Shown here in pieces: positions 46,535-63,599 of a DNA stretch of 64,000 bases. Position numbers and translations under genes: made by a program. Position 1 is the stretch's first letter; every line of letters starts with the position of its first letter. Below the pieces are notes generated by a model. It ran no database searches and was not told the DNA's origin. It worked only from the letters and a program-made list of their open reading frames with translations. The stretch is from Tubulanus polymorphus (lineage: Eukaryota > Nemertea > Palaeonemertea > Tubulaniformes > Tubulanidae), in assembly GCF_964204645.1 (NCBI RefSeq), contig NC_134033.1:12774155-12838154 (forward strand), written 5' to 3'.

Positions 46535-46578
46535 TATTTGAACGGTGGTGGTGGTGGTGGCGGCAGCGTTTCAGCCAT
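46534..46578 (-). other. uORF overlapping the lipase start codon (TAATG)
   Basis: A 14-codon upstream frame (Met-Ala-Glu-Thr-Leu, seven prolines, Phe-Lys) ends in TAA whose last A is the first base of the ATG at 46534. It lies in the presumed 5' leader of the lipase mRNA. A further minimal uORF (ATG, two codons, stop) lies a little upstream, near 46611. Such overlap could permit termination-reinitiation (inference). Confidence 0.6.
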
Positions 46579-46599
46579 CAGATTCTCGGTACCGCGTCT

Positions 46600-47040
46600 G
46601 CTACTCACGCATCGGTCGAACACTAGAACTAATTGAAGGAAAAAAAAGAATACGTTAACTCAAAGTCTTTTTTCCCGAGTTGTGAATAACAAATGAGAAA
46701 TAAGAAAAAATTTTGATGATTTTTAAGTCATTTTATATTTTCTGCGCAACCCGTACTAAAAATGTCAAATTGCCCTGAAATTTTACAGGAAAATGAAAAA
46801 TATCAAATTGATACCTAAAAATGGTTCATACGCATCTCTGTATTTCCCAAAAAAATGAGTCAATGTTTTCTGATGAGCTTTTTCAGGGTGTCTACTGGGA
46901 TGCCTTTTTAACTACGCGCCCTGTTGAGAGGTGCATTCCTCCCCAGAATCGGACCCTAGATCCGCCCCCGATCATGCAGTACCTTCTATTACATGTTCTA
47001 TATTTGAAGCATGATTATGAACCTACAAATCTTATGTATT
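46600..47040. other. Upstream of the lipase gene, nothing recognised
   Basis: No exon is supported. An acceptor-like TTCTAG before TGTTCGACC (about 46622) could begin the first coding exon's leader. A GGATCCGCCCCCG-type transposon edge lies near 46960. Confidence 0.4.
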
Positions 47041-47041
47041 T

Positions 47042-47705
47042 TAGACCCTTCCGGTGAATCTAACACTACCCACCGCCCCCTCATCACTCACCGAACCAGA
47101 GAAAGCTGAAAACAAGTTCAGTACGTGACTGTTTGAACTATTGGCATTGATTCCCCGCTAGCCATGCATATTGCATGCTATACCCATCGATTATATACCA
47201 ACAGATGTTTTTGGCACCTTTTCAAACCTGAGAGTAATTCATTGAGACAAAAGAATATGTACGCGTACCTTTACATACTGACGTGCGAGTAACACCGAGT
47301 ATACCTGAGGAGGGGTAACGCTTTTAGATGATACTCATGCTTGAAACCTTCCTACACGGAAAACCACCATCGACCGAAATAAGAAAATTAGTTTTGAAGC
47401 GAACCGATTGAAGCTACAGACGACGTCTCGTCGAGTTGTTGATGATTTTCCTGATTCGGATAAATCCGCATTTTTTTTGAAACTTCGATTTCGGTATTTT
47501 GAACTTCCGAATGAATTCGTTCGTCGTTTTTCCTGTTGTCTGACCCTCCCGGTGAATCTAACACTACCCACCGCCCCCTCATCAGTCACCGAACCAGAGA
47601 AAGCTGAAAACACGTTCAATGCGTGACTGTTTGAACTAATGGCATTGATTCCCCGCTAGCCATGCATATTGAAAACCACCATTGACCGAAATAAGAAAAT
47701 TAGTT
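47042..47705 (-). pseudogene. Degraded copy of part of the lipase first exon within a local duplication
   Basis: Positions 47401-47540 copy 46110-46240 of the lipase first exon: on the minus strand both encode HQQLDETSSVASIGS and a DNRKN-type phrase. The copy has small indels, so the reading frame is not kept throughout, and it lacks the patatin domain. It is flanked by a separate direct duplication (47042-47172 and 47541-47671, with GGCATTGATTCCCCGCTAGC in both), and a third pair lies at about 47358-47393 and 47670-47705. This is a broken fragment and not a gene. Confidence 0.75.
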
Positions 47706-47752
47706 AAACCCACCAAGTATAAAAATGCGATGAACCTCATTATAACAAACTT

Positions 47753-47860
47753 CAGGAACCAGTTCCACAGTTGTGAGTTAAGATTTGACTCAGAGTTAAC
47801 TCATTGAAAATGAACTAATTTTAACTCACTGTTAACTCATGACTGTGGAACTGGATCCTG
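47753..47860. mobile_element. Foldback MITE (CAGGGTCCAGTTCCACAG family), copy 3
   Basis: It runs from CAGGAACCAGTTCCACAG to CTGTGGAACTGGATCCTG, with the same palindromic interior as 22710-22823. Confidence 0.85.
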
Positions 47861-48599
47861 GTGACTAGAAGATCAGTTTGTCACACCCGCTGATATAGTT
47901 CGTTTATTACAGCAGAACCTGGTGACATAAGGTTATATAATTACCCATGAGTTGAGAATCTGAAACACAACAGCAGTCTGGCTTGTTTTATGGTTGCATC
48001 AGTTCGGATATATCAAAACCAAAAATTTCAGTTTCAGTGTAACTGAGGGTATAGATTTATCCGATGTAGGGACTATAAACAGAACATGTTTTTATGACAA
48101 ATTTCAGAGAATTAGAAAACGTTTGTTTCAACTGTTTGTTTATTAGTGGGACTTCGAGACTAGGTTAAAATCAAGTTATTTACCGCAATCAAACGGGAGA
48201 GGCCTGAATTTGTTTTACATTCGTATCGACGAAAATAAATCAAAAACGTAAAAAAATAAGCATCTATTTTTCTAGAAAATCGGTTACAGGGCGAAACCCG
48301 GGTTTTATCTAACGCGGAGCGACGGATTATTTCTGTAGGGACTAATAAACAGAACGTGTTTTTAGGTAATCCGAAACGTACAATCGATCGCGATTTAGAT
48401 TCGATGCAATTATTTCGCCCACAGAAACAAAACGTAACGCGCAATTCTCCGCGTCTCTATATACAGTTATATATGTTATATCCGACAGAAAATTTAAACA
48501 GAAAAATAATATTCAAAAACGGTATGATTAACAATGATACCTCTTCAGTTAGGTCATAAGCGACTATTTGGGGAACTTCAAATATAAAAGCAAAAACTC

Positions 48600-48812
48600 C
48601 TTCGCCCTGTAGGTCCAGTGGAGGATCCAGAGGGTCCTATGAGTTTCGTGAGGCAATCTTGAGTAACTCATTCATTTCATTTTCATTCATTTTCAAAAAT
48701 AAAGAAGGGCACATATATCGTATATAAGGCCGAACATTTTGTGGGAAATTCCGGAAAAAGGTCAAAAAGGTGCAGCCAGAGTATTTTGCCATGAAAACAT
48801 ACAGTAAGACCC
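48600..48812. repeat. Repeat with GTGGAGGATCCAGAGG edge
   Basis: A GGATCCAG-type edge at about 48612 resembles the family at 2366 and 5496. The interior is non-coding, and the right end may coincide with the foldback pair that follows. Confidence 0.35.
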
Positions 48813-49097
48813 CAGGGGCCAGTTGCACAGTCGTGACTTAAGTCCAAAAGTGGTCTTAAAACTTAAGACTGGTCTTAAGTTGTTAGATTGGCTATAGAAC
48901 TAAGTTGGTCTTAGACGGGTCTTAAGTCTAAGCCATGACTATGCAACTGGCCCCTGGCCCCGGTTGCATAGTCATGGCTTAGACTTAAGACTCGTCTAAG
49001 ACCAACTTAGTTCTATAGCCAATCTAACAACTTAAGACCAGTCTTAAGATTCAAGACCAATTTTGGACTTAAGTCACGACTGTGCAACTGGCCCCTG
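48813..49097. mobile_element. Head-to-head pair of foldback MITEs (CAGGGGCCAGTTGCACAG family)
   Basis: Copy 1 (48813-48956) and copy 2 (48956-49097) are almost identical inverted copies meeting at GGCCCC. Each is itself partly palindromic (ACTTAAGACTGGTCTTAAG-type). Diverged relatives are near 51825-52080, 56195-56350 and 61070-61240. Confidence 0.85.
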
Positions 49098-49599
49098 ATC
49101 TTGTCTCTGAAGTTTAGGATATATCATAAGCTAAACTCCTAACATTATCATTTTCTCATTAATAATAAATCTCACTTCTAACAAAGGCTGAAAAAGACCT
49201 CATGTGTCGTAGTAACGTTCGTAAGTCCTGTGTTTCTCTATAAATCCGGCCAATTATTGCTTAAAACATGAACCCGGCGCGGGCCCGCGGGGCTGACTGT
49301 AAATAGCCAAATGAACGATGACAATCACAGTTTGAGTGGTTTATACCCCCCATCGCCATCCATCAACAACAATCAATTCATTTCATTATTAATAAATAGG
49401 TTTATGCAGTGAAGTTGACGTGTATCTAATGCACAACGAATGTCAACGAGTGTTTGATTAATCTCAGCACAGGCACACAGCACAGTCTACCTGTATCCAG
49501 TTCTCAGCATTCTTAACCGATCACGGAATCTAAACTTTCCCCAAATATTTACCCGGTTTCCCCTAAACCCTCCCCCCCCGACCCTTGACTGAAAAAATC

Positions 49600-50050
49600 C
49601 TCGGCTTGAATTATAAGATATCCTCTGACCTCAGCAGAGGGCTGTCTCTTATCGAGAGGTTCATGTGTCACTGCATCACCAGCAAGAACAACAAGACACC
49701 AAAAATTCAAATTCCCTGGATTCATCATAAGATAGTGAGGGCTGTTTCTTATCTTATCCTTGCGTGTCACTCGTCACCAGCAAGAACAACATGACACCAA
49801 AAACTCACATTCCCTGATTAAACTATAAGATATCCACAATGGGGGCTGTTTCTTAATCGAGAGGTTCCTTGAGTCACTCATCACTGGCAAGAAAGAACCA
49901 GACACCAAAAATTCAAATTCCCTGATTAAATTATAAGATATCCACAGCGGGGGGGAGGGCTGGGGGAGGGCTGTTTCTTAAACGAGAGGTTCCTTGTGTC
50001 ACTCATCACTGGCAATAAAGAACCAGACGCCAAAAATTCAAATTTGGACT
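49600..50050. repeat. Imperfect tandem repeat, about 100-115 bp x 4
   Basis: Units share TATAAGATATCC, GGGCTGTTTCTTA, GAGAGGTTC and CACCAAAAATTCAAATTCCC and occur about four times. No coding role. Confidence 0.85.
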
Positions 50051-50121
50051 AGGGCCTATAAATAGTAGAACTCACAAAAATGTGAATGAAGCGAGTTGCA
50101 CCGTAGTTCTATTGGTCTACT

Positions 50122-50412
50122 GGATCCAGTTCTACAGTTGTGAGTTATGATTTAACTCTGAGTTAACTCATTGAAAATGAACTGATTCTAACTCAGAGTT
50201 AACTGTAACTCAGGGTCCAGTTTCACAGTTCGGAGTTAAGATTTGACCCTGAGTTAACTCATTGAAAATGAACTAATTTTAACTCAGAGTTAACTGTAAC
50301 TCAGGACCCAGTTCCACAGTTGTGAGTTAGAGTTAACTCTGAGTTAAAATTAGTTCATTTTCAACGTTTTAACTCAGGGTCAAATCTTAACTCACGACTG
50401 TGGAACTGGACC
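50122..50412. mobile_element. Cluster of three CAGGGTCCAGTTCCACAG-family foldback elements
   Basis: Three copies or arms abut one another at about 50122-50215, 50213-50305 and 50303-50412, with repeated AACTCAGAGTTAACTG and CCAGTTCCACAGTTGTGAG. They may be successive insertions or one rearranged element. Confidence 0.8.
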
Positions 50413-50424
50413 CAGAACTGTGGA

Positions 50425-50570
50425 ACTGGGTCCTGGTTATAGCACGTTGGCTTTCTACGCACGAGACCCGGGTTCGAGACCAGGGTTCGATCCCCGGTTC
50501 AGCGCGTGTTACTAACTCCAATCAGCGATTCCAGCCGTTCTGTTCCCCTGCTCTTTTTGTCGTAAAGAAA
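50425..50570 (+). repeat. Possible tRNA-derived SINE
   Basis: TAGCACGTTGGCTTTC resembles a box A, and GGTTCGAGACC and GGTTCGATCCC resemble box B, in the right order and about 40-55 bp apart. The following 70 bp are unstructured, and no poly(A) or tandem tail was fixed. The tRNA fold is incomplete, so this is not called as a tRNA gene. Confidence 0.4.
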
Positions 50571-50880
50571 ATCATAAACAACACAAAATCTCAGTCAGGT
50601 ATTTAGCGTTTATATACAATCGCGACGACGTTAAGCCATTATTTGTGATGAATTAATGTCATTATCCGAGGCAGCTTTACTTATTGATGAAACCATGTTA
50701 CTATACAATACACCAGTCAATAATGCGTGTAACGACTGTATGGATTTATCGATGTTGCTGCTTTTCAAGTCGATAAATTGACGATCAAATCATCTCTGGC
50801 ATCGGGCGGCGACATTATCGTTTACCTAATTCACCGTAGTCACGTCAATCGGCTATTAGTCCCGCGGTAAAATCACGGTC

Positions 50881-51292
50881 CAGCCCTAGAGATCAGTCAT
50901 TCCTGGACGTGTAACGAGTTTTCAAGGAGTTTTAAAAGGTGAAAATTTCAGATTTCGAGGAAGCGTCTGCATCACTTTCCATATTCCAATTACAGTAGAG
51001 ACTCCTAAATCGGTACCGTTTATCTCGGTAAACCACTAATTTGGTGGTTTTGTAAGCATATTTATCCTTCACACTAACTAAACTCTGTTTCTAATACGGT
51101 AACCGCCAATGGGTAGAAATCAATTTAGGCGTAGGTTTTTGTAAAACTACTAACATTTCTAATTGCCTATTTTTCAAGATTTAAGGATTTTTAAAGGAGT
51201 TTTGTGCATTTTGCTCGAAATTACAGGAGTTTCAAGCACCTTTCCATTATGAAGGAGTTTTTAAGAAATCAAGGAGTTGTAGGGACCCTGTA
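50881..51292. mobile_element. About 400-bp dispersed repeat (GGAGTTTTTAAG family), copy 3
   Basis: It shares ATCAGTCATTCCTGGACG, CTCCTAAATCGGTACCG, GGAGTTTCAAGCACCTTT and GTAGGGACCCTG with the copies at 23648 and 34370. No frame is conserved. Confidence 0.75.
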
Positions 51293-54248
51293 TACATGTA
51301 AGAACACTTATTTCAATGCCGATATCTAAAATTCGAGAAATAAATCGAGAAAAAAAAATAACTTACGACGCTGAGAAAATACTCCGAGGTCTCCATATAG
51401 GCTATATCCGGTACGCGTGGATAGGAGGAGAGATGAGGAAGGTTTGATCAAACGAAATCATTTTCATCATCACTTTCATCATATCCGTCGCGCGATAACA
51501 TCGAAACGAGATGATGACAATGTTTTCGATCAATATTGTAAAATGTGCTCCACCCATTCAGTGAACTATACCGGGTACAGCACCACGACGTTGTCGTCGG
51601 CTGCTGCTGCTGCTCGGTGAATAATAGAACCACGCGATAAATACCGAAACCTTCTCCATTCGAAATATAACACGACGACGTTTCCGAACCGATGATAAAG
51701 TCGATAAAGAGTAAATAACTCGGCAGCGACGACGAGCGGTGGCCGTCGGTTTCTACGGCGATACCGGTTTACGTTCAACAAAGCTAAATGTCTCGAAATA
51801 GGCCTATAGTTGCGCAGTATATCACAGTCATGACTAAGATTTAAGACCAGTCTTAGACCATCTTGAGCCCGCCACCCAGTTCTAACGTCAAACTAAAACT
51901 TAAGACTAGTCATAAGACCGCTTTTGGCGGCACAGTATTCCTCCAATTAGGCCTAAAAGTATTTTGGGGCTGCCGTGATTTCGAAGTTATGGCTTAGGTT
52001 ACAGTTATAGACCTATAGCTAATCTAACGCATCAAGACTAGTCTTAGGCATAAATTGTTTCGCATTAGCTTGTTCAAACAGTCTGGTAAGTCTTATAATC
52101 AATATCAACTCAATTAACCAGCATAGACAACCTCATGACACAATTCGAGCACTTCCGAATACAACTTAAAATACCACGACCTTTTTAAAATTTTTCCAGC
52201 GGAGTTAAAATAAATCAATAGCAGACCTAGCCTAAATATGCCAAACAAGTGACATCTTGTAGCCTAACCAAAACCAGATACAATCTGAAATACCGAGTTA
52301 GTACAACTCAATCAACCTGGATTTGTGTGCAGGTGATAATTAGAGTTGGACAATGGAATTTTCAAATTCACATTCGGTTACAACAGATGACAGAGACAGG
52401 TGATAATTTGACAAGTCTATAGTCGTCATTGGAGAGGAAACCGTTAGCAGCAAACAGAGTCACATAGGCCTAGTTTACAGTACAACTTCAGTTGATACAA
52501 TATGGTATCATTATCTATTGTTTTCAAACGAGGCCCACAAAGGTCTCCGACATATTTCTACTTGGTAACCTGTCGGTGGTTTAGTTTCACGATCGGACAT
52601 TTCTGCAAACCACAAACCAGCCTAAGTGCATATAAAAAGCTTGTCTCCAATGATTAGGTAACTAGGCTAACTACTGTGCGTTGTGCTATCCAAGAATTTG
52701 CCTACTGACTCGAAACATAGAGAAAAACCTTATGAATTTAAAAAAATTTTTAGGAATCAGTTTGATATTTTTCATTTTCCCATAAAATTCGAGGGCAACT
52801 TAACACTTAAGTTGGATCCGCCCCTGGGAGTAATATCGACGTGGCTTTGACAGAGAAGTAATTCAATATTTAGCCTAACTGATCAGTCAGTTGTGTACTC
52901 AAGACGACAACCGTTTTAGAAAGAATCGACAAACATTAATTTCATTTTCAAACAGCTGATTAAATAATACATAAGCACGTTTTATTTCATGTTTAATTAA
53001 TCGGAAATTGAACGGAGAGGTTCGGTAATTTAGTCCTCGGGGAAATCTCACTGAAAAATTAGTCAAGACCTAATGGAAAAATTTAAACATCAATAGGCCG
53101 AATCATTGATGGAACGGGTCTGTAGTGCAGTGTAAGATAACCTGGATCCAAAGCGGGATAGCTTCATAAATTGGTAGGCCTAAACTGGGGGTAATTCTCC
53201 GTTCATTTTGAAGCCCAAAATAATTTTTAATGAATGATGAATTGATAAAAAGACACGGTTTTTTTGTAAAATATTAGAAAGAGAAGAAAGTATTAGCGTT
53301 AGAAATAACAGAATCGGAATGTATTAAGCCTACCATAGGGCCTAGTAGCCTCTGTGTAAAGCCACTTTTTAGTCACTAGTACTAGTAGTGCCAGTGGATC
53401 GGATTTGAAAATAAATTTTGTTTGATGTATTGTAATCAAACCTACCTTCTAAATATACAATCTTACTGGCTTTGTTTGTTGAAATATTCGCTCGATTTTT
53501 AAGCAAAACGATGGATCTAGTTTTCTTTATCCTTCATTCAAAACTCTGGTGTATTCGATCCGGTTCAAGTTTAAAAACCTGCACGACGACTAATGGATTT
53601 ATGACATTTCACACTGTTCAATAAAAAGCTGATTGAATTTAACCGTCAAGTGCTGCCTCTATACTTATCGTTTACGGTGAATAGGTGAACTAACTTAGTA
53701 CTCGCATGCCACGGTATGATCATTGCTCTGTTGAAATAGTTCACATGTTCACCGCTAATGTCTTGTATAGGGGCAGCACCTGACAGTCAAGATCTGAAAC
53801 CGAACGGGCGCTTGCACTATTCACTGGACTCCGTTACCCTTCATCCCACACAGATATTCGATATTCTTTATCACCATTCCTGCTTTTATGATTCTCTAGG
53901 CTTCGGATGTGTCCCCTGAGACTTGATCAAAATAACCTTATTAACAACATCAGAAATACGAACATATACATTGCCTCTGATGAAAGATCCAACTCTGAGT
54001 GAGCCCTTCAAGTCAAATACTCCAACTATCCAAAGGTATACTGGATTTTGGGTATTGTACTTACCTTGCCTTAAAGTGGCGGCCACTCATATGTAATTTA
54101 GTCATATTTGTTGCAAAAATCAACATAACTCATTTATCCACAAAGGACTCGTCAGGTACCGTACCCGGAATTAGGTACATTTCGATAAATTTGCTTTACG
54201 CTCTCTGTCCACAATCCATGAAATAGAAAAATAAACAGCCGTAAGAAG
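51293..54248. other. Intergenic region; one possible 5' leader exon
   Basis: A donor-like GTC before GTAAGT on the minus strand (exon edge about 51370) follows a GGAGACCTCGGAGTATTTTC stretch and could end a 5' non-coding exon of the lipase gene. It does not extend the protein when joined to the acceptor near 46622. A diverged CAGGGGCCAGTTGCACAG relative covers about 51825-52080. The GTGGTTTAGTTTCACGATCG repeat recurs at 52568-52675. Nothing else is recognised. Confidence 0.35.
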
Positions 54249-54249
54249 T

Positions 54250-54271
54250 TTTATTGAAGAAACATTTTATT
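54250..54271 (-). terminator. Candidate poly(A) signals for PAK
   Basis: Two minus-strand AATAAA hexamers lie at 54250-54255 and 54266-54271, about 2.9 kb past the PAK stop codon. If used, the PAK 3' UTR would be long. Nearer signals cannot be excluded. Confidence 0.35.
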
Positions 54272-54465
54272 TTTATACAATTTCATTCGATTAGCATTAC
54301 ACAATAATAATAATAATATTCATCAAGACTCTGCCATTGTTATTGATAATGCTAAAAACATTCATTATAATGACTCAATTTATTATCGATATCAATTCTG
54401 TATAAGTTACATTCATTCTTCGGATAACAATGAATTCTTGGACACATCTATAAACACACGCACTA

Positions 54466-54492
54466 CTGCTGCTGCTGCTGCTGCCGCTGCTG
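54466..54492. repeat. CTG/CAG trinucleotide repeat
   Basis: A run of about six CTG triplets followed by CCGCTGCTGG. On the PAK strand it reads CAG and may lie in the 3' UTR. Confidence 0.85.
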
Positions 54493-54499
54493 GTGCCGA

Positions 54500-57190
54500 T
54501 ACGGTTTTAAAAAGCGATTAAGCAGTGCTCTATGATCTCGATTTAAAAACAACACAGGTCGGGTCTACAGAATGTGAGCATACCATTTAGAAAAAAATAC
54601 AGAAGCAATTCGCATGATATTTCATATCATGAATTAAGCGAAATGTGATGCGACTAAGATTTGAAATTTTTTCATCCGCGTCGTAAACTAACGCACCAAA
54701 ATAACGTCAGACCCAGTACCTAGTTAATGACTACTGATCCACGAAGTCCCAGATCTATGAAGCCTCCAATATGTTCCCAAGCCCAATTTTAGCCCCTTGC
54801 CAATCTGAACAACTTATGGCCAGACTAACAGTTGACTTAACAGTAGGTCATATATGAGGTGAATACCAGCAGTTGGATTATGCATGGATGTGAAGTTCAG
54901 AGGTTTTTTGAAATTGGTAAATTCTTTTGGCACATTTAGCACTGACGATAAAAACCTTTCTTTAATGAAATCCGTCTTATTCTTCCACAGGACCCAGTTC
55001 CAAATTCTGAATTTTAGTTTTTAACTCACAGGGTTGAAATTCGTTCGTTTTCATAAATTCAACCCAAGAGTCTTATTCAAACTCATAACTCTGGATATTA
55101 GTATCATCCAGTTGAATCTCCGGGGCTAGTTTTAAGAGAACCAAGGTCAGCTTTAAACTTAGTAATAAATTCAACTATCAATCACCAAATAGATTCAACC
55201 TAAAACCCGGGGTTAACTCGACCGACTGACTGCGAACGTGCGGGCCGTTTCGCTGGACCGCATTCAACTTCAATCATAGCAAATTCAACTGTTAATCAAA
55301 CGTAAGGTTAAAGTTAAAACTACTATCGTAAAATAAGCGCTAAAGCAACGAGTATTCGCGGAAGGGTCAAAATTTTTCGCAAATACTGTGCTAATCAAGA
55401 GTCAAACTCGCTTAAAACGTACCTTAAAATCAGAAAAAATCGATACATAAAATCTCATTATTATATATACCTTACTATACATGTAAAATAAAACCTATAA
55501 AAAACCAACATTCAACTAAAAAAAAAATGTCCAAGAAATCAATCTCGTTATTTTCGACGCACATTCGCAGCAAGCATATCATATTAGCCGATATCATAGT
55601 AAAATGCACACACCACGACGAAACATTTTCTTCAAAACGCGTCAAAAACACGAATCGGATCATTCGCATTCGATAGTCTGATATATGCATTAGTTACCGC
55701 CAGACAACACGCAGCACAGTTGAGTTTAAAAGAGTTTTTTACAATTATTACACATCCTTACAGTACGAAGCTAAGAGAATATGTTTAGAACTAGTGCACA
55801 CGAAGAGGACAGAAGCAATCGAGGTGAAATCTTACGAATCTAATACTGAGACCACATAACTGAAGTGTCAGCTAGAATTATAAACAGCATCGGGCCGCAT
55901 GAGGACCTATGAACCTCAGTAAAAAGACGTCAACTAAGATGGTTTGGACACGTTACAAGACTATAGATCTAGTACATAGTATTTGTATTCAAGAGGGGGG
56001 GCGGGAGGAAGGGATACGCCTCAGTATCTGCCTTCAGTCGCGTATTAGATACAAATGTTGTCATCGCAAGAATTCGAATTCGAATCAAACGGAAAACGTT
56101 ATAAAAACGATATAAGAATCTCTTCAACACGCAACCGACATTAACACAGCACGTAAATGTCGTTTTAGCAAATTAGAGTATCTTAGAAAAATGGCTAGGG
56201 GCCACTAGCACAGTCGAGACTTCGATTTGAAACCAGCTTAAGCCCATTTCGGTGCCATTGCATATCTTAATCTACTTTTGGATATATCCTGATCAACTTA
56301 AGACCTTTAGGCCAATCTTACAACAGTCCAAAGGCAATCTTCATTTAAATGGCCGATATAACAACTTCTAACTTCTTCAACAAGTCCAAGCCTATTCTAT
56401 TCTGGATTTTTGTCATATCTCAAAAACTCTTTTTTCATTAGACAAATATTGAATCGGGGTCGATCGACTATATACTGACAAAGTTTTCAAAACATAACTC
56501 ATAATTGCGCCGTAAAATCTTCACTGGTTATGTCTTTGGTATATATTGGCTTGCCTAGAACGTGTACAAGGGGAAGATATATCTTGGCCTAATGCGTTTA
56601 GGGATAGAGTTAAGCATGAAAACTTTGCCTTCGCATTGTGCAAACATTCTAAACATTCATAATTGTTTATCTAAACGGACAACGAATATACGATACCCAA
56701 TTTACATCTTAATCATATACATTATATTTATAAATTATATATCGGCTTTTGTTTTCTAAATCAATTACTCTATCAATTAATTATAATAATCATTACCATC
56801 ATCATCATCATCATCATCATAATCGTTATAGTTACATTTAAAAAATTATACTGGAAATATTGCATATTAACTTAAAAAACGATTTCCTTTTTCTTTATCG
56901 TCGTAAGACAACGTAAGATTCGTCATTTCGGAACTGCTGACTCGTAATCTGTTCACGGCTAAAATTCATCCGACGTTCGCTCGAAACAGTTCTTATTCGA
57001 CACATTTAATGCAATCAATCTCAAGTTCGTCGCACGCCCGTGAAAATGACCTAAAAAGCACCACTTTTTCCGATAATTCGTTTCGTATCGTATTTATAGA
57101 AACATCTTAAATACATAGTATAGTAATATTGAAGAAGAGTTTTCGTGATTTTATACGGATATTCGTTCGCGATTTTCGTTCCGCGACGCC
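54500..57190. other. Probable PAK 3' UTR or intergenic, no exon seen
   Basis: No coding exon on either strand. It contains a diverged CAGGGGCCAGTTGCACAG relative at about 56195-56350 and an ATC trinucleotide run at 56796-56820. Whether it is transcribed with PAK cannot be told from the DNA. Confidence 0.4.
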
Positions 57191-57195
57191 GGTAA

Positions 57196-62856
<5,661 letters not shown>

Positions 62857-62859
62857 CTG

Positions 62860-63599
62860 ATACGACTGAATAGAGCTTGTGCAGTGCGAAAAATATTATG
62901 TACGATTTTCTAGTTCTTTTATGCGCAGTGCCGTAAACAAAAATCTTTTTTGGAAAAAAGAATCTTAATCAAATCATTGTAACCGAACCGAGATAAGAAA
63001 ATAACCATCATATGGCCTTTGATTCAATTCAATTTCGTGCATTCATTCCATTAAAAGTTAAAATTCTAAGAAATTTATAAAAAAAATACTTCAACAGTCC
63101 ACAACACTCCAAATTAATTCATTTTCATGCAAAAATTTCCAGAATTTCGGAAAAAATTAATAAGATTTTTTTTGTACAAACGACATAAAATTCATTTTTT
63201 CATTGTACTTAAGTTTACAAAAGTACAATAATAAAAAAAAAAAATAAACCGACTAAAAAGCACTTCAACACTTCCACAACACCACATGCAAGCAAGCCAA
63301 TAAACTGAGAGCACCATCCTCGTTCATTTGAAAACAAAAATTGGATTCTATCTAACAACGATATCAATTCTCATCGATCTTTCTTAGACAAGAATGAACA
63401 ATCTCAAGGCTCTAATATAAACTTTCAAAATCATTCCGAAATATATATATATATCAAGTTTCATTCATAAGTACACACGCACCTGGGGCCTCAGGTAAAA
63501 ATCTGCTACTTGTTTTCAAGTAAAAATGCCCTCATGTCAGACGGACTATGGACGCCTGTCTTGACAATAATTTTTGTAGGGATGGAAATAGCTGGTCGA
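62860..63599. other. PAK intron or upstream DNA, nothing recognised
   Basis: AT-rich sequence without a recognisable exon; the missing N-terminal PAK exons are not here. A short TA run lies near 63440-63456. Confidence 0.45.

Noticed and set aside
50425-50510. A tRNA gene
   Set aside because: Box-A-like and two box-B-like strings are present, but acceptor and anticodon stems do not pair fully. Kept only as a possible tRNA-derived SINE.
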